Origin: Bordetella parapertussis
GTDB lineage: Bacteria; Pseudomonadota; Gammaproteobacteria; Burkholderiales; SG8-41
NCBI GenBank assembly: GCA_945861275.1
Contig: CAMATZ010000006.1
Coordinates: 89,591-153,590, forward strand
DNA: 64,000 bases
Direction: 5' to 3'
The translations under genes and the position numbers were made by a program. This document shows, piece by piece, positions 25,989 to 34,770 of this stretch (position 1 is the first letter of the stretch; every line of letters starts with the position of its first letter). Under the pieces are notes generated by a model, which was given only the letters and a program-made list of their open reading frames with translations, did no database searches and was not told the DNA's origin.

Positions 25989-27071
25989 TTGCAACGCAAT
26001 CAAATCGGATTAGCCGTCATCGGCTCCGGCCGTATCGGCACGCTGCGCGCGCGGCTGGCGTCGGAGCATCCGGCGGTGAATTTTATTGCCACGTCGGATC
26101 GGAACCCGGCGCATGCAAAGGCGCTGGCGAATAAAGTGGGAGCGAAGGTTCACTCCGGCAATAACCTGGACATCATCAATCACCCCGATGTGACGGCAGT
26201 CGTGGTGTCAACCGCCGAGGGTGAACACACCGAAGCGGTGCTCGCGGCGATCGCGGCGGGTAAACCCGTGCTGGTGGAAAAGCCGATTGCGCTGACCACG
26301 GTTGAAGCCGACAGCATCATCGCCGCGGCTGAGCGCCACAACGCCAACGTGCGCGTGGGTTACAGCCGCCGCTACAAGGAACGTTACCTGATCGCCAAGG
26401 AACAAATCATTCAGGGGCGCGTCGGCAAGATTACCGGCGCCGCCGCACGCGTGTTCAACTCCAGCTCGCAGGCGCTGGCGATGCTCAAACGCGATCCGCA
26501 CGCCACGCCGGTGGTCGATGCGCTGACCTATTACGTGGATTTGATGAGCTGGTTTCTTGGCGGCGCTAAACTGGTTGAAGTCTATGCGCGTGGCACCAAG
26601 GGCGTGTTGAAAGCCGCTGGGCATGATGTGGATGATGTGTGTTACTCGGTGCTGACCTACGACGACGGCGCCACGGTCAATCTCGGCATCAGCTACGCGC
26701 TGCCGGAAAAGTATCCGGCGCTGGGCCACGCCGCGCGCGTGGAAGTGCTGGGCACCGAAGGCGTGATCATCCTGGATGACGATCACACCGATCAAATCAT
26801 GTACACCAACAAGGGCATCCCGCACGTGTATTTGCCCGACCATCAAGTCAATATGGTGTTTCTGCAAAGCGGCACGCCGGGGGATTGGGCGCTGGGCGAG
26901 TTCTGGGGGCCGATCGCTAATGAGACGCGCGCCTGGCTCGATCACCTCGCGACCGGCAAGCCATGCGTCCTGGCGACGCCGCAGGAGGCGCGCGCCACGC
27001 TGGAAGCGACGCTGGCGATAGAACTGTCGGTGGAAAGCGGCCAGCCGGTGCGCTTGCCGCTGGCGGGATGA
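25989..27071 (+). CDS. Gfo/Idh/MocA-family oxidoreductase (inositol dehydrogenase-like)
   Basis: A 360-residue NAD(P)-dependent dehydrogenase. The N-terminal Rossmann motif is AVIGSGRIGTLRARL, the family EKP motif is VEKPIALT (about 96-103), and a catalytic-type Lys lies there. RVGYSRRYKERY and the later VVDALTYYVDLMSW (Asp and Tyr in the sugar-binding half) agree with myo-inositol 2-dehydrogenase-like enzymes. A TTG start at 25989 is chosen because GGAGG lies about seven bases upstream and the protein starts at the right place. The substrate is probably a polyol or sugar acid. It begins a plus-strand run of catabolic genes. Confidence 0.88.
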   Translation: MQRNQIGLAVIGSGRIGTLRARLASEHPAVNFIATSDRNPAHAKALANKVGAKVHSGNNLDIINHPDVTAVVVSTAEGEHTEAVLAAIAAGKPVLVEKPIALTTVEADSIIAAAERHNANVRVGYSRRYKERYLIAKEQIIQGRVGKITGAAARVFNSSSQALAMLKRDPHATPVVDALTYYVDLMSWFLGGAKLVEVYARGTKGVLKAAGHDVDDVCYSVLTYDDGATVNLGISYALPEKYPALGHAARVEVLGTEGVIILDDDHTDQIMYTNKGIPHVYLPDHQVNMVFLQSGTPGDWALGEFWGPIANETRAWLDHLATGKPCVLATPQEARATLEATLAIELSVESGQPVRLPLAG

Positions 27072-27100
27072 AATTCTGACTGTAAACAAGGAGAGCAGGC

Positions 27101-27520
27101 ATGAAAGACATCTGGTTTGAAAAGGGCGTGGCGATGCGGCGTAAGGTTTTGAGCCGCGACTATGTGGATCGCCAGTTAAAAAATGCGGATGAATTCACCA
27201 GGCCGATGCAGGAACTTGCCACCGCTGCAGGTTGGGGCATGGTGTGGACGCGGCCGGGATTGACATTGAAACAGCGCAGCATGCTGACGCTGGCATTTGT
27301 GATCGCGCGCGGCAAGGCGGAGGAGCTCGCGCTGCATCTCGACGGCGCGACACGCAACGGCGTCACCAAAAACGAGGTGCGTGAAATCTGTTTGCAGGCA
27401 GCGGTGTATTGCGGATTTCCTGAAGGCCTGGGCGCATTTCGTGTCGCCAAAAAGTATTACACCGACGCGGATGCGGGCAAAAAATCTGCTGCCAAACCCA
27501 AAGCAAAGCGCAAGAAATAA
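27101..27520 (+). CDS. 4-carboxymuconolactone decarboxylase-like (CMD family) protein
   Basis: A 139-residue single-domain CMD-family protein. It has the PGLTLKQRSMLTLAFVIARG helix, the ELALHLDGATRNGVTKNEVREI core and the following QAAVYCGFPEGLGAF turn, in the order found in PcaC. No CxxC pair is present. In the beta-ketoadipate pathway PcaC decarboxylates a muconolactone, but many relatives act elsewhere, and no other pca genes are here. A Lys-rich tail ends the protein. It follows the Gfo/Idh/MocA gene by 29 bases and likely shares its transcript; GGAGA precedes the ATG. Confidence 0.82.
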   Translation: MKDIWFEKGVAMRRKVLSRDYVDRQLKNADEFTRPMQELATAAGWGMVWTRPGLTLKQRSMLTLAFVIARGKAEELALHLDGATRNGVTKNEVREICLQAAVYCGFPEGLGAFRVAKKYYTDADAGKKSAAKPKAKRKK

Positions 27521-27613
27521 GTGGTCCGTGTGATGGGGTGCTGCGTTGACCATCGTTGGCGTGGCGGCTAGACTGCTTGAATGCGGGAATAAAAACTCAC
27601 TGGACGCAACATC

Positions 27614-28621
27614 ATGCCAACAAAAGCACCCAAAACCATAGACACGCGCGACAAAAAAAACCGCAAGCTCACGCGCAAGGATGTCAAAGACGCCGCCAAA
27701 AAATACAAGAACTGGGGCCGTTGGGGTAAAGACGACGAAATCGGCACGCTGAACTTCACCACTGCCGATCACATCATCGCGGCGGCAAAGCTGGTGAAAA
27801 AAGGCAAGGTGATGTCGCTCGCGCTGAAATACGATCAACAAGGACCGCAGGGCGCCAAGAGCAAGTATCCGGCGCTCGGCCGCTTTAACCCGATACACCT
27901 GATGACGCGCACCGGCACCGATGCCTATGCCGGCATACTTGATCACCGCGGCATCCGCGGCACCGACGACATCATCATCATGCCGTTGCAATGCGGCACG
28001 CAGTGGGACGGACTTGGCCACATCCTGTATGAAGACTTCATGTGGAACGGCTACGATTGCCGCAATGTTTCCAGCGCGGGTGCGGCCAGGGCCGGCATCG
28101 AAAAGACCATCGAAAAAATGGTGGGCCGCGGCGTATTGCTGGATGTGGCGCGCGCGATGGGCAAAAAATGTCTGCCCGACGGTTTTGCCATCACCAATGA
28201 AATGCTGGACTACACCGAGCAAAAGCAAGGCGTAAAGGTCGGTCAGGGTGATTACCTGCTGGTGCATACGGGTCACGTGCAGCGCTGTCTCGACAACAAG
28301 AGTTGGGACGGCTATTCCGGCGGCGATGCGCCGGGACTGGCCTTCGAAACCGTGTCGTGGCTGCACAAAAAGGAAGTTGCCGGCGTGGCAACCGACACCT
28401 GGGGCGTGGAAGTGCGTCCCAACCAGACCGCCGACACCAACCAGCCGTGGCACTGGATCAGCATACCGATCATGGGCCTGACGGTGGGCGAGATTTTTCA
28501 TCTCACCGAATTGGCCAAGGATTGCGCGGCGGATAAACGGTATGAATTTTTGTTTGTCGCGCCGGCGCTGCCGATTACCGGGGCGGTAGGTTCGCCGGTG
28601 AATCCGCTGGCGATCAAGTAG
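27614..28621 (+). CDS. cyclase-family (kynurenine formamidase-like) hydrolase
   Basis: A 335-residue member of the metal-dependent cyclase family. The family metal motif HxGTHxDxxxH appears here as QCGTQWDGLGHI (about 130-141), a variant in which the first two His are Gln; this form is seen in a separate subgroup. VAGVATDTWGVEVRP and the terminal active-site HWISIPIMGLTVGE region are intact. The N-terminus is unusually Lys-rich (about residues 1-35). The usual reaction is hydrolysis or lactone-type ring chemistry on a carboxylic substrate. It shares the strand of the preceding oxidoreductase/CMD genes and is 93 bases away. Confidence 0.8.
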   Translation: MPTKAPKTIDTRDKKNRKLTRKDVKDAAKKYKNWGRWGKDDEIGTLNFTTADHIIAAAKLVKKGKVMSLALKYDQQGPQGAKSKYPALGRFNPIHLMTRTGTDAYAGILDHRGIRGTDDIIIMPLQCGTQWDGLGHILYEDFMWNGYDCRNVSSAGAARAGIEKTIEKMVGRGVLLDVARAMGKKCLPDGFAITNEMLDYTEQKQGVKVGQGDYLLVHTGHVQRCLDNKSWDGYSGGDAPGLAFETVSWLHKKEVAGVATDTWGVEVRPNQTADTNQPWHWISIPIMGLTVGEIFHLTELAKDCAADKRYEFLFVAPALPITGAVGSPVNPLAIK

Positions 28622-28684
28622 GCCGGAACGCGCAGCGGTTCCGACGCCTGCTCAGTGTTTTACGTTTAACGAATTTAGCGTATC

Positions 28685-28766
28685 CGTAGCGTGCGCTGTG
28701 CGCACGACAACTGTTGCCGGCATGGTGTATTGCGTGTGGTTGTTCGTGCGCACAGCGCACGCTACA
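28685..28766. repeat. inverted repeat, CGTAGCGTGCGC hairpin family
   Basis: Arms 28685-28707 and 28744-28765 are complementary (CGTAGCGTGCGCTGTGCGCA and its complement) with a loop of about 36 bases. It is a relative of the hairpin at 23648-23730. It lies between the cyclase-family gene and the following Bug gene. Confidence 0.8.
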
Positions 28767-28808
28767 GACTTCGCTGAATAATAAAAAACAAATACTTACG
28801 AGAGGTTT

Positions 28809-29786
28809 ATGATGGTTACGAAAGTGTTATTGGCGGCGCTGGGGATGGCGGCTTGTTGCGCACCGGCCACGGCGCAAACCGAGATCGCGGGTTATCCCTC
28901 GCGCCCGATCCGCATTATTGTGCCGCAGTCGCCGGGCGGCTCCACGGACCTCACCGCGCGGCTGGTCGCGCAGCGGCTAACCGAAGTGTTCAAGCAGACC
29001 GCGATAGTGGACAATCGTCCGGGCGCCGGTTCCACCAGCGGCACCGAGATCGTGGTGCGCGCGGCGCCCGATGGGCACACGCTGCTGGTGGTGGCCTCCT
29101 CGCTGACCATCAATCCGGCCTTGTACACCAGGCTCTCGTACGACGCGATACGTGACTTCACACCGATCACGCAGTTGTCGAGATTTCCGAACCTGCTGGC
29201 CGCGCATCCTTCGGTGCCGGTGAAAACGCTGCAAGACGTGATCGCGCTTGCCAAGGCCAAACCGGGCCAGATCAACTACGCCTCGGCGGGCACCGGCACC
29301 GGCACCCACATGTCGGCCGAATTGCTCAAGCAGATGACCGGCATAGACATTGTGCAGATTCCGTTTAAAGGCGGTGCGCCGGCGGTGATTGCCACCATGG
29401 GCGGGCAGACGCAGTTGATCATCGGCACCTCGGTAGGCACGCTGCCGCATGTGCGATCCGGCAAACTGCGGGGCATTGCGGTCACCTCGGCACAGCGCTC
29501 GCCGAGTGCGCCGGAGATTCCAACGTTTGCGGAATCCGGCGTGCCGGGCTACGACCATGAACCGTGGAACGGCCTGCTCGCGCCGGCAAAAACGCCGCGC
29601 GCAATCATCGCCAGGCTCAATGCGGAAGTCGTGCGTATGCTGGCGACACCCGAGGTCAGGAAGATTTTTGCCAACGAAGGCGGTGAAGCGGCGGGCAATT
29701 CGCCGGAAGCGTTTGCCGCGATTGTGAAATCAGAAACCTTGAAGTGGGCGAAGGTGGTCAAGGCGGCTGGCATCAAGATCGAGTGA
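28809..29786 (+). CDS. Bug/TctC-family solute-binding protein
   Basis: A 325-residue periplasmic binding protein. The leader ends near APATAQT. YPSRPIRIIVPQSPGGSTD opens the mature part, followed by VDNRPGAGSTSGTE, NYASAGTGTGTHMSAELL and QIPFKGGAPA, all in family positions. It lies within the plus-strand series that starts with the Gfo/Idh/MocA gene, so it may bring the substrate of that pathway to the membrane, although no Tct permease gene is present. A GTGAAG-type repeat begins just after its stop codon. Confidence 0.9.
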   Translation: MMVTKVLLAALGMAACCAPATAQTEIAGYPSRPIRIIVPQSPGGSTDLTARLVAQRLTEVFKQTAIVDNRPGAGSTSGTEIVVRAAPDGHTLLVVASSLTINPALYTRLSYDAIRDFTPITQLSRFPNLLAAHPSVPVKTLQDVIALAKAKPGQINYASAGTGTGTHMSAELLKQMTGIDIVQIPFKGGAPAVIATMGGQTQLIIGTSVGTLPHVRSGKLRGIAVTSAQRSPSAPEIPTFAESGVPGYDHEPWNGLLAPAKTPRAIIARLNAEVVRMLATPEVRKIFANEGGEAAGNSPEAFAAIVKSETLKWAKVVKAAGIKIE

Positions 29787-29791
29787 ACGGG

Positions 29792-29893
29792 TGTGAAAAC
29801 CGTGAAGAGTGAAGGGGGAGGAGTGAAGAGGTACGTCAAACCCATTAGCGGAGTGCTTCTTCACTCTTCACCCTTCACCCTTCACGCTTTCAC
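29792..29893. repeat. GTGAAGN heptamer array with facing TTCAC tract
   Basis: GTGAAGAGTGAAGG words are followed, after about 35 unlike bases, by CTTCACTCTTCACCCTTCAC words. Together they could form a hairpin directly downstream of the Bug stop codon. It could act in transcription termination, but it lacks a T-run. Confidence 0.75.
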
Positions 29894-29929
29894 CCCCACA
29901 CAACCCCACCACTCACTACGGAGATAGTC

Positions 29930-30430
29930 ATGTCACAAAACCCCAAGGACGTTCAGTATCTGCTGGATCGTGCCGCCATTCATGATGTGCTGTCGCGCTA
30001 CTACCAGGGGCTGGACCAGGGCAAGCAGGATCAGGTGCGCCGTTGTTTCACCGACGACGTGTGCGCCAAATTCGATGAGCGGCCGCCGACACGGGGTATC
30101 GCTGCGCTGATGGATTCCTTCTCCGTCTTCAGGAACCACCAATCAGGCGCGTGGAAAATCACCACGCACTTTATGGGCAATCTGAATTTTAATCTGCTGG
30201 AAGGCGATGTCGCGGAGACAGAGACCAACGCCATCGCATTTCTGGTGCTGCCGGGCGAGCCAAAAGAGCAGGTGACCATGCGCAGCCTGCGCTATCTGGA
30301 TAAGTTGCGCCGCACGCAAGACGGCTGGCGCATCTGCGAGCGGCTGCACACGCTGGATTGGAGTTGCCATGTGCCGACCTCGTTCTCGGTGCCGGTGGCG
30401 CAGCGGCTGTCGGCGCGGCCGGTGTTCTGA
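29930..30430 (+). CDS. SnoaL/NTF2-like protein
   Basis: A 166-residue protein of the nuclear-transport-factor-2-like fold. The opening YLLDRAAIHDVLSRYYQGLDQGKQD, the following CFTDDVCAKFDE, and the beta-strand pattern up to RSLRYLDKLRRTQDGWRICERLHTLDW are typical of SnoaL_4 proteins found among dehydratase/isomerase-like or ring-hydroxylating-accessory proteins. The catalytic role cannot be told from sequence. It lies between a Bug gene and an ACMSD-like amidohydrolase gene, each separated by GTGAAG arrays. Confidence 0.8.
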   Translation: MSQNPKDVQYLLDRAAIHDVLSRYYQGLDQGKQDQVRRCFTDDVCAKFDERPPTRGIAALMDSFSVFRNHQSGAWKITTHFMGNLNFNLLEGDVAETETNAIAFLVLPGEPKEQVTMRSLRYLDKLRRTQDGWRICERLHTLDWSCHVPTSFSVPVAQRLSARPVF

Positions 30431-30436
30431 CGGCAA

Positions 30437-30504
30437 AGGGTGAAGCGTGAAGGGTGAAGAGTGAAGAGTGAACTGCGAGGCTGTGCCTTTTCACGCATTC
30501 ACCG
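30437..30504. repeat. GTGAAGN heptamer array
   Basis: GGGTGAAGCGTGAAGGGTGAAGAGTGAAGAGTGAA words run directly after the SnoaL-like stop codon. A short TTCACGCATTCACC tract follows. It is the third of four such arrays. Confidence 0.7.
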
Positions 30505-30565
30505 GTGAACCAAATCATGTTACAAGCAAACACCCAATCGCCACGCTCTTCCGGAAGAACCAGCC

Positions 30566-31555
30566 ATGAACATCGACCTTCACAACCACGTGGTCCCGCC
30601 CACTGTCCTTGACGCTATCCGCAAGAACCCCGGGCGCTTTCACACCAGTGTTTACGAAAAAGACGGGAAAACATATTTCGATGTACACGGCAATCCCGCC
30701 GAGCTGAAGCCGGAATTTTTCAACGCCGATGCGAAAGTCGCATGGATGGATAGCGTGGGCATGGACATCGCCGGCCTCTCGGTTGGCCCGCCGATTTATT
30801 TTTACAACCTGTCAGCGGACGCCGGACTGGAGTCGGCGAAGCTCGCCAACGACGGCATCGCGCAGATGGTCGCTGCACACCCGCAGCGCCTGCGCGGCCT
30901 CGCGCATTTGCCGATGCAGGACCCCGACGCCGCGATCATTGAACTGGAGCGCGTGGTCAAGGAGCACAAGTTCAAAGGCATCGAGATGGGCACCTCCATC
31001 GAAGGCGTGCCGCTGGCCGATCAAAAATTCCGCAAGGTGCTGAAAACCGCCGAGCAACTCGGCTGCTTTATTTTCACCCATCCCTATCAGTGCCTCGCCA
31101 AGGGCGGGATGGATCAGTACTACCTCAGCAACTTCATTGGTTTTCCGCTGGACACGACGATGATGGTGGCGCATCTGATGTTCAGCGGTGCGCTCGACGA
31201 CTGCAAAAACCTGAAGATATTGCTCGCGCACGGCGGCGGCTTTGTGCCGTATCAGATCGGGCGTTTTGTGCACGGGCACAACGTGCGCCACGAGCCCAAG
31301 GTCAACCACGCAAGTTCGCCGCGCGATCTGCTGCGGCGCTTTTATTTCGACGCGCTGACGCACGATGCGCAGGCCGCGCGTCATCTGATCAACTGCGTGG
31401 GGGCAGACCGCGTCGTTATCGGCACCGATCACCCGTTTGACATGGGGACGGACCGGCCGCTGGAAGATATCGATAAAATTCCCGGTCTTACTGCAGCGGA
31501 ACGCGAACAGGTGTGCAGTCTGACGGCGCGAGCGCTGCTGGGTGAGGTAATATAA
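30566..31555 (+). CDS. ACMSD-like amidohydrolase (TIM-barrel metal hydrolase/decarboxylase)
   Basis: A 329-residue amidohydrolase of the ACMSD type. The HxH motif is at the very start (DLHNHVVPP), then IFTHPYQCL and LLAHGGGFVPYQIGR supply the further His ligands. VVIGTDHPFDMG carries the metal Asp near residue 290. The family decarboxylates or hydrates aromatic and ring-fission acids. It ends three bases before the GGDEF-EAL gene, so the two may be co-transcribed. It closes the run of catabolic genes beginning at 25989. Confidence 0.88.
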   Translation: MNIDLHNHVVPPTVLDAIRKNPGRFHTSVYEKDGKTYFDVHGNPAELKPEFFNADAKVAWMDSVGMDIAGLSVGPPIYFYNLSADAGLESAKLANDGIAQMVAAHPQRLRGLAHLPMQDPDAAIIELERVVKEHKFKGIEMGTSIEGVPLADQKFRKVLKTAEQLGCFIFTHPYQCLAKGGMDQYYLSNFIGFPLDTTMMVAHLMFSGALDDCKNLKILLAHGGGFVPYQIGRFVHGHNVRHEPKVNHASSPRDLLRRFYFDALTHDAQAARHLINCVGADRVVIGTDHPFDMGTDRPLEDIDKIPGLTAAEREQVCSLTARALLGEVI

Positions 31556-31558
31556 GCC

Positions 31559-33997
31559 ATGCTTAAAGTCTCCATCGCGTTCCAGATCGCAATACTGCTG
31601 ATCCTGGTTTCGGCGGGCGCCACCTGGGTAAATTATGCCCGGGATATGCGCGCTCTGGAGTTGATGGAGCACGCGAGTATCCGCAACAAGGCCCATAGCG
31701 CTGCGTCTACCGTCAAGGAGTTGATCAAACTCAATAGCGACTCTCTGCTGGCAGTTTCCAGGGCGCTGAGAGGTAACCAGGACATTAACCAGGTGATGAC
31801 AGGGTATCTGCGCAACGGCAATCTGCAGGCCGCGAGCGACGCCCTGAATAAGCTCTACCCAAAACTCGGCGTAACGTCGCTGGTGGTGATTGATCGCAAT
31901 AAAACGCTAATTTACCACTCGCCCCCGGCGCCAACCGGTGATGGCAAAATCGATTTTAAGGGTTTGACTGAAGCACTCGTGGGCGCAGAGGTGACGGTGG
32001 CCCATCAGGAATTGCCGCACGGCTATTCCATTCGTGTGGTAGCGCCCATTACCTTGTCTGACGGCAAAATCGCCGGCGCCCTGGTGGTGGGCACGCTGTT
32101 TGACGATGCATACGCGCGCAAGCTTGCCGCCGCCGCCGCCGCCGAAATCTCGTTCGCGTCGAACACCGGCGTGTGGTCAAGCTCGTTGCCGGCGGATGTT
32201 AAAAACAGCCTGTCCACCGGCATCGCCGAGATCATCAAGCGTGTTCAGCCTGGCGCCGGCATCTTCATCGAAGACAAGGCCGCGCACAGCGCGCGGGTCT
32301 ACACGCCGCTGCGCATCGTCGATGAAACCGTTACCCTGATTGTGCAGTCGGATACCAGCGCCTCGCGCGTGTTGCTGCAGGAGCAGCAGGATAATCTGCT
32401 GCGGATGTCGTTTTTGGTGGCGCTGATTTGCTCGGTGCTCGGCACCGCGTTCGCCTTTATTCTGACCCGCCCCTTGCGCATTTTGCAAAGGGATACGCAG
32501 CGTTTGACCAGCCAGTTTGCGATTGCCGGCAGCGCTACGCCTGCCGCGCCGGCCGCGCAGGACGCGAACGAAGTCTCGAACATGGTGAGCGCCCTTCAAG
32601 TGGCCGCCAAGCTGCTGGCGCAGCACGCCGATGAATCGCAGGCCGCGCGCGAAAAAGCGGAGTACTCCGCGCAGTACGACGCGCTCACCAGTCTGCCCAA
32701 CCGCAATTTGTTCCACGACCGTCTGCAGCAGGCGCTGGCCGGGGCGGCGCGCAGCCAGAGCCAGGTGGCCCTGTTGTTCGTTGACCTTGATAAATTCAAA
32801 ACCATCAACGACGCGCTGGGGCATAACGTGGGCGATCAGGTGTTGCAGGAAGCGGCATCGCGCTTGCGCGGCTGCGTGCGCGAACAGGATACCGTTGCCC
32901 GCCTGGGCGGGGACGAGTTCGTGGTGATACTGCCGAACCTGAAAGATCTCGAAGGCGCGGGGATCGTAGCGCGCAAGATTTTGAAGCTGCTGGACGCTCC
33001 GAGCGACCATACCGGCAGCCCCCTGCTGCATGTTTCAGCGAGTGTCGGCATCAGTATTTATCCGGCCGATGCAACGACCTCCGATGGACTTATCAAGTGC
33101 GCCGACGCGGCGATGTATCACGCCAAGGAGGAGGGGCGTAACCGCTATCAGTTCTTTACCGCTGAAATGAACGCGCGGGCGAACGCGATGCTGGTGATCG
33201 AACACGGCTTGCGCCAGGCGCTGGAACGCGATGAATTCGTGCTCTACTACCAGCCCCAGGTCGCTTTGCCGGGCGGCAATCTCATCGGCGCGGAGGCGCT
33301 GCTGCGCTGGCGTCATCCCGAGCGCGGCTTGCTGGCGCCGGCGGAATTCATCCAGGTTGCCGAGGAACGCAATCTGATCGTGCCGATTGGCGAGTGGGTA
33401 TTGCGTGCCGCGTGCCGCCAGAATCGTGCGTGGCAGGACGAAGGCTTCGTGCCGATGCCGGTCGCGGTCAATGTTTCCCCTCTGCAGTTCGAGAAAAAAG
33501 ATTTGCCCGAGAAAGTGTCTCAGGCGCTGCTGGCTTCCGGCCTCGCGCCGCGTTATCTTGAACTGGAAATTACCGAGAGCTCGCTGATGCACGATTCCGG
33601 AATAACCCACGCCAACATCGGCGCGCTCGAAGCGATGGGGTTGTTACTGTCGCTGGATGATTTTGGCACAGGCTATTCATCGCTGAGCTACCTCACGCGC
33701 CTGCCCCTGAGCAAGTTAAAGATTGACCGCGCGTTTGTGAGCAATATTCCAGGGGCAAGGGATGACACCGCTATTGTGACAGCGATTATTGCGATGGCGC
33801 TGAGTCTTGAGCTGGATATTCTGGCGGAAGGCGTGGAGACGGCGGAGCAAGCCGAGGTGTTGCAGGCCGCGGGTTGCGATAAAGCGCAGGGTTATTATTT
33901 CGGCAAACCCATGCCGTCAGAGGAGCTGCGCACCCTGATGAAACGGGTAGTACCCACGGCGGCGGGTGATCCCATTGCGCTTGCTGGCACCGGCTGA
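31559..33997 (+). CDS. membrane GGDEF-EAL protein with periplasmic sensor; bifunctional c-di-GMP enzyme
   Basis: An 812-residue inner-membrane protein. TM1 (about 5-24) and TM2 (about 277-301) bracket a cache-like periplasmic domain, followed by a HAMP-like segment starting TRPLRILQRD. GGDEF (about 375-540) keeps RLGGDEFVVIL and the inhibitory-site REQD five residues upstream. EAL (about 550-795) keeps AEALLRW, NVSPLQF, LEITES, LDDFGTGYSS, LKIDRAF and AEGVET. Both activities look possible. The start ATG lies three bases after the amidohydrolase stop. The ligand of the sensor is unknown; a small organic acid would fit the neighbours, but that is a guess. Confidence 0.9.
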   Translation: MLKVSIAFQIAILLILVSAGATWVNYARDMRALELMEHASIRNKAHSAASTVKELIKLNSDSLLAVSRALRGNQDINQVMTGYLRNGNLQAASDALNKLYPKLGVTSLVVIDRNKTLIYHSPPAPTGDGKIDFKGLTEALVGAEVTVAHQELPHGYSIRVVAPITLSDGKIAGALVVGTLFDDAYARKLAAAAAAEISFASNTGVWSSSLPADVKNSLSTGIAEIIKRVQPGAGIFIEDKAAHSARVYTPLRIVDETVTLIVQSDTSASRVLLQEQQDNLLRMSFLVALICSVLGTAFAFILTRPLRILQRDTQRLTSQFAIAGSATPAAPAAQDANEVSNMVSALQVAAKLLAQHADESQAAREKAEYSAQYDALTSLPNRNLFHDRLQQALAGAARSQSQVALLFVDLDKFKTINDALGHNVGDQVLQEAASRLRGCVREQDTVARLGGDEFVVILPNLKDLEGAGIVARKILKLLDAPSDHTGSPLLHVSASVGISIYPADATTSDGLIKCADAAMYHAKEEGRNRYQFFTAEMNARANAMLVIEHGLRQALERDEFVLYYQPQVALPGGNLIGAEALLRWRHPERGLLAPAEFIQVAEERNLIVPIGEWVLRAACRQNRAWQDEGFVPMPVAVNVSPLQFEKKDLPEKVSQALLASGLAPRYLELEITESSLMHDSGITHANIGALEAMGLLLSLDDFGTGYSSLSYLTRLPLSKLKIDRAFVSNIPGARDDTAIVTAIIAMALSLELDILAEGVETAEQAEVLQAAGCDKAQGYYFGKPMPSEELRTLMKRVVPTAAGDPIALAGTG

Positions 33998-34014
33998 GTC
34001 TGCGGCCGCCCTGA

Positions 34015-34755
34015 ATGATTCGTCCGCTCAAAATTACGCATACCTCTGATGTCCATCTCAATGACGAGCCGGATGGCGTCAAGGTGCGCGAGGCGTTTAC
34101 CCAGGTGGTCGATACCGTGCTTGAAACGGATACGGATCTTTTCCTGATCGCCGGTGATCTATTCGATCACAATGAAATTCAGCGCAAAACCGTCGATTTT
34201 GTATACCAGCAGTTGGCGCGCGTGTCCTGTCCGACGGTGGTTATTGTCGGCAACCACGATGTGTGGGACGAGCGCTCTATTGTGAAACGCATGGATTTTC
34301 GCAAGGCCGGACCTCACGTCACCCTGCTCGACGATGCCGATGGCGCACAAGTGATGTTTCCCGATCTGCACGCCACGGTGTGGGGCCGCTGCATGCTGGA
34401 TCACGATCTGTCCAACAAGCCGATGGCGGGCGTGCCGCCGCGCAATGGCGATATGTGGCACATCGGCATGGCGCACGGCTTCTACACCGATGACCCCGAG
34501 ACTGCGCGTTCGTCGTTGATTACGCCGCAGGAGATTGCCGCATCGGGTTTCGATTACCTGGCACTGGGTCATGTGCATGCGCATCGGCAAATGCGCCATG
34601 GCAACACCCTCGCCTGTTATCCGGGAGTGTGTGCGGCGCATATCGGCACGCTCGGCAGCGGCTGCGTGGCATTGATTACGCTTACGCCAGGTAAGGGCGC
34701 CAAAGCGGTGGCGCATACGCTGGGTGGCGAGGTCAAGCTGGGGCGCCACGCTTAA
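34015..34755 (+). CDS. calcineurin-like metallophosphoesterase (SbcD/YkuE-like)
   Basis: A 246-residue metallophosphoesterase. The five family blocks are visible in order: SDVHLND (D-x-H), IAGDLFDHNE (GD), IVGNHDVWDE (GNHD), GMAHGFYTDD (H) and ALGHVHAHR (G-H-x-H). It lacks the C-terminal part of full-length SbcD and no sbcC gene is present, so a DNA-repair role is not implied. It starts 18 bases after the GGDEF-EAL gene on the same strand, so cyclic-nucleotide or phosphodiester substrates are possible, although this is speculative. Confidence 0.87.
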   Translation: MIRPLKITHTSDVHLNDEPDGVKVREAFTQVVDTVLETDTDLFLIAGDLFDHNEIQRKTVDFVYQQLARVSCPTVVIVGNHDVWDERSIVKRMDFRKAGPHVTLLDDADGAQVMFPDLHATVWGRCMLDHDLSNKPMAGVPPRNGDMWHIGMAHGFYTDDPETARSSLITPQEIAASGFDYLALGHVHAHRQMRHGNTLACYPGVCAAHIGTLGSGCVALITLTPGKGAKAVAHTLGGEVKLGRHA

Positions 34756-34770
34756 ATTCGCCGCCGCAAC

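Noticed and set aside
27176..28501. Minus-strand open frame of 441 codons
   Set aside because: It lies antisense to the CMD and cyclase-family genes, both of which have recognisable proteins; the translated product is not like any family.
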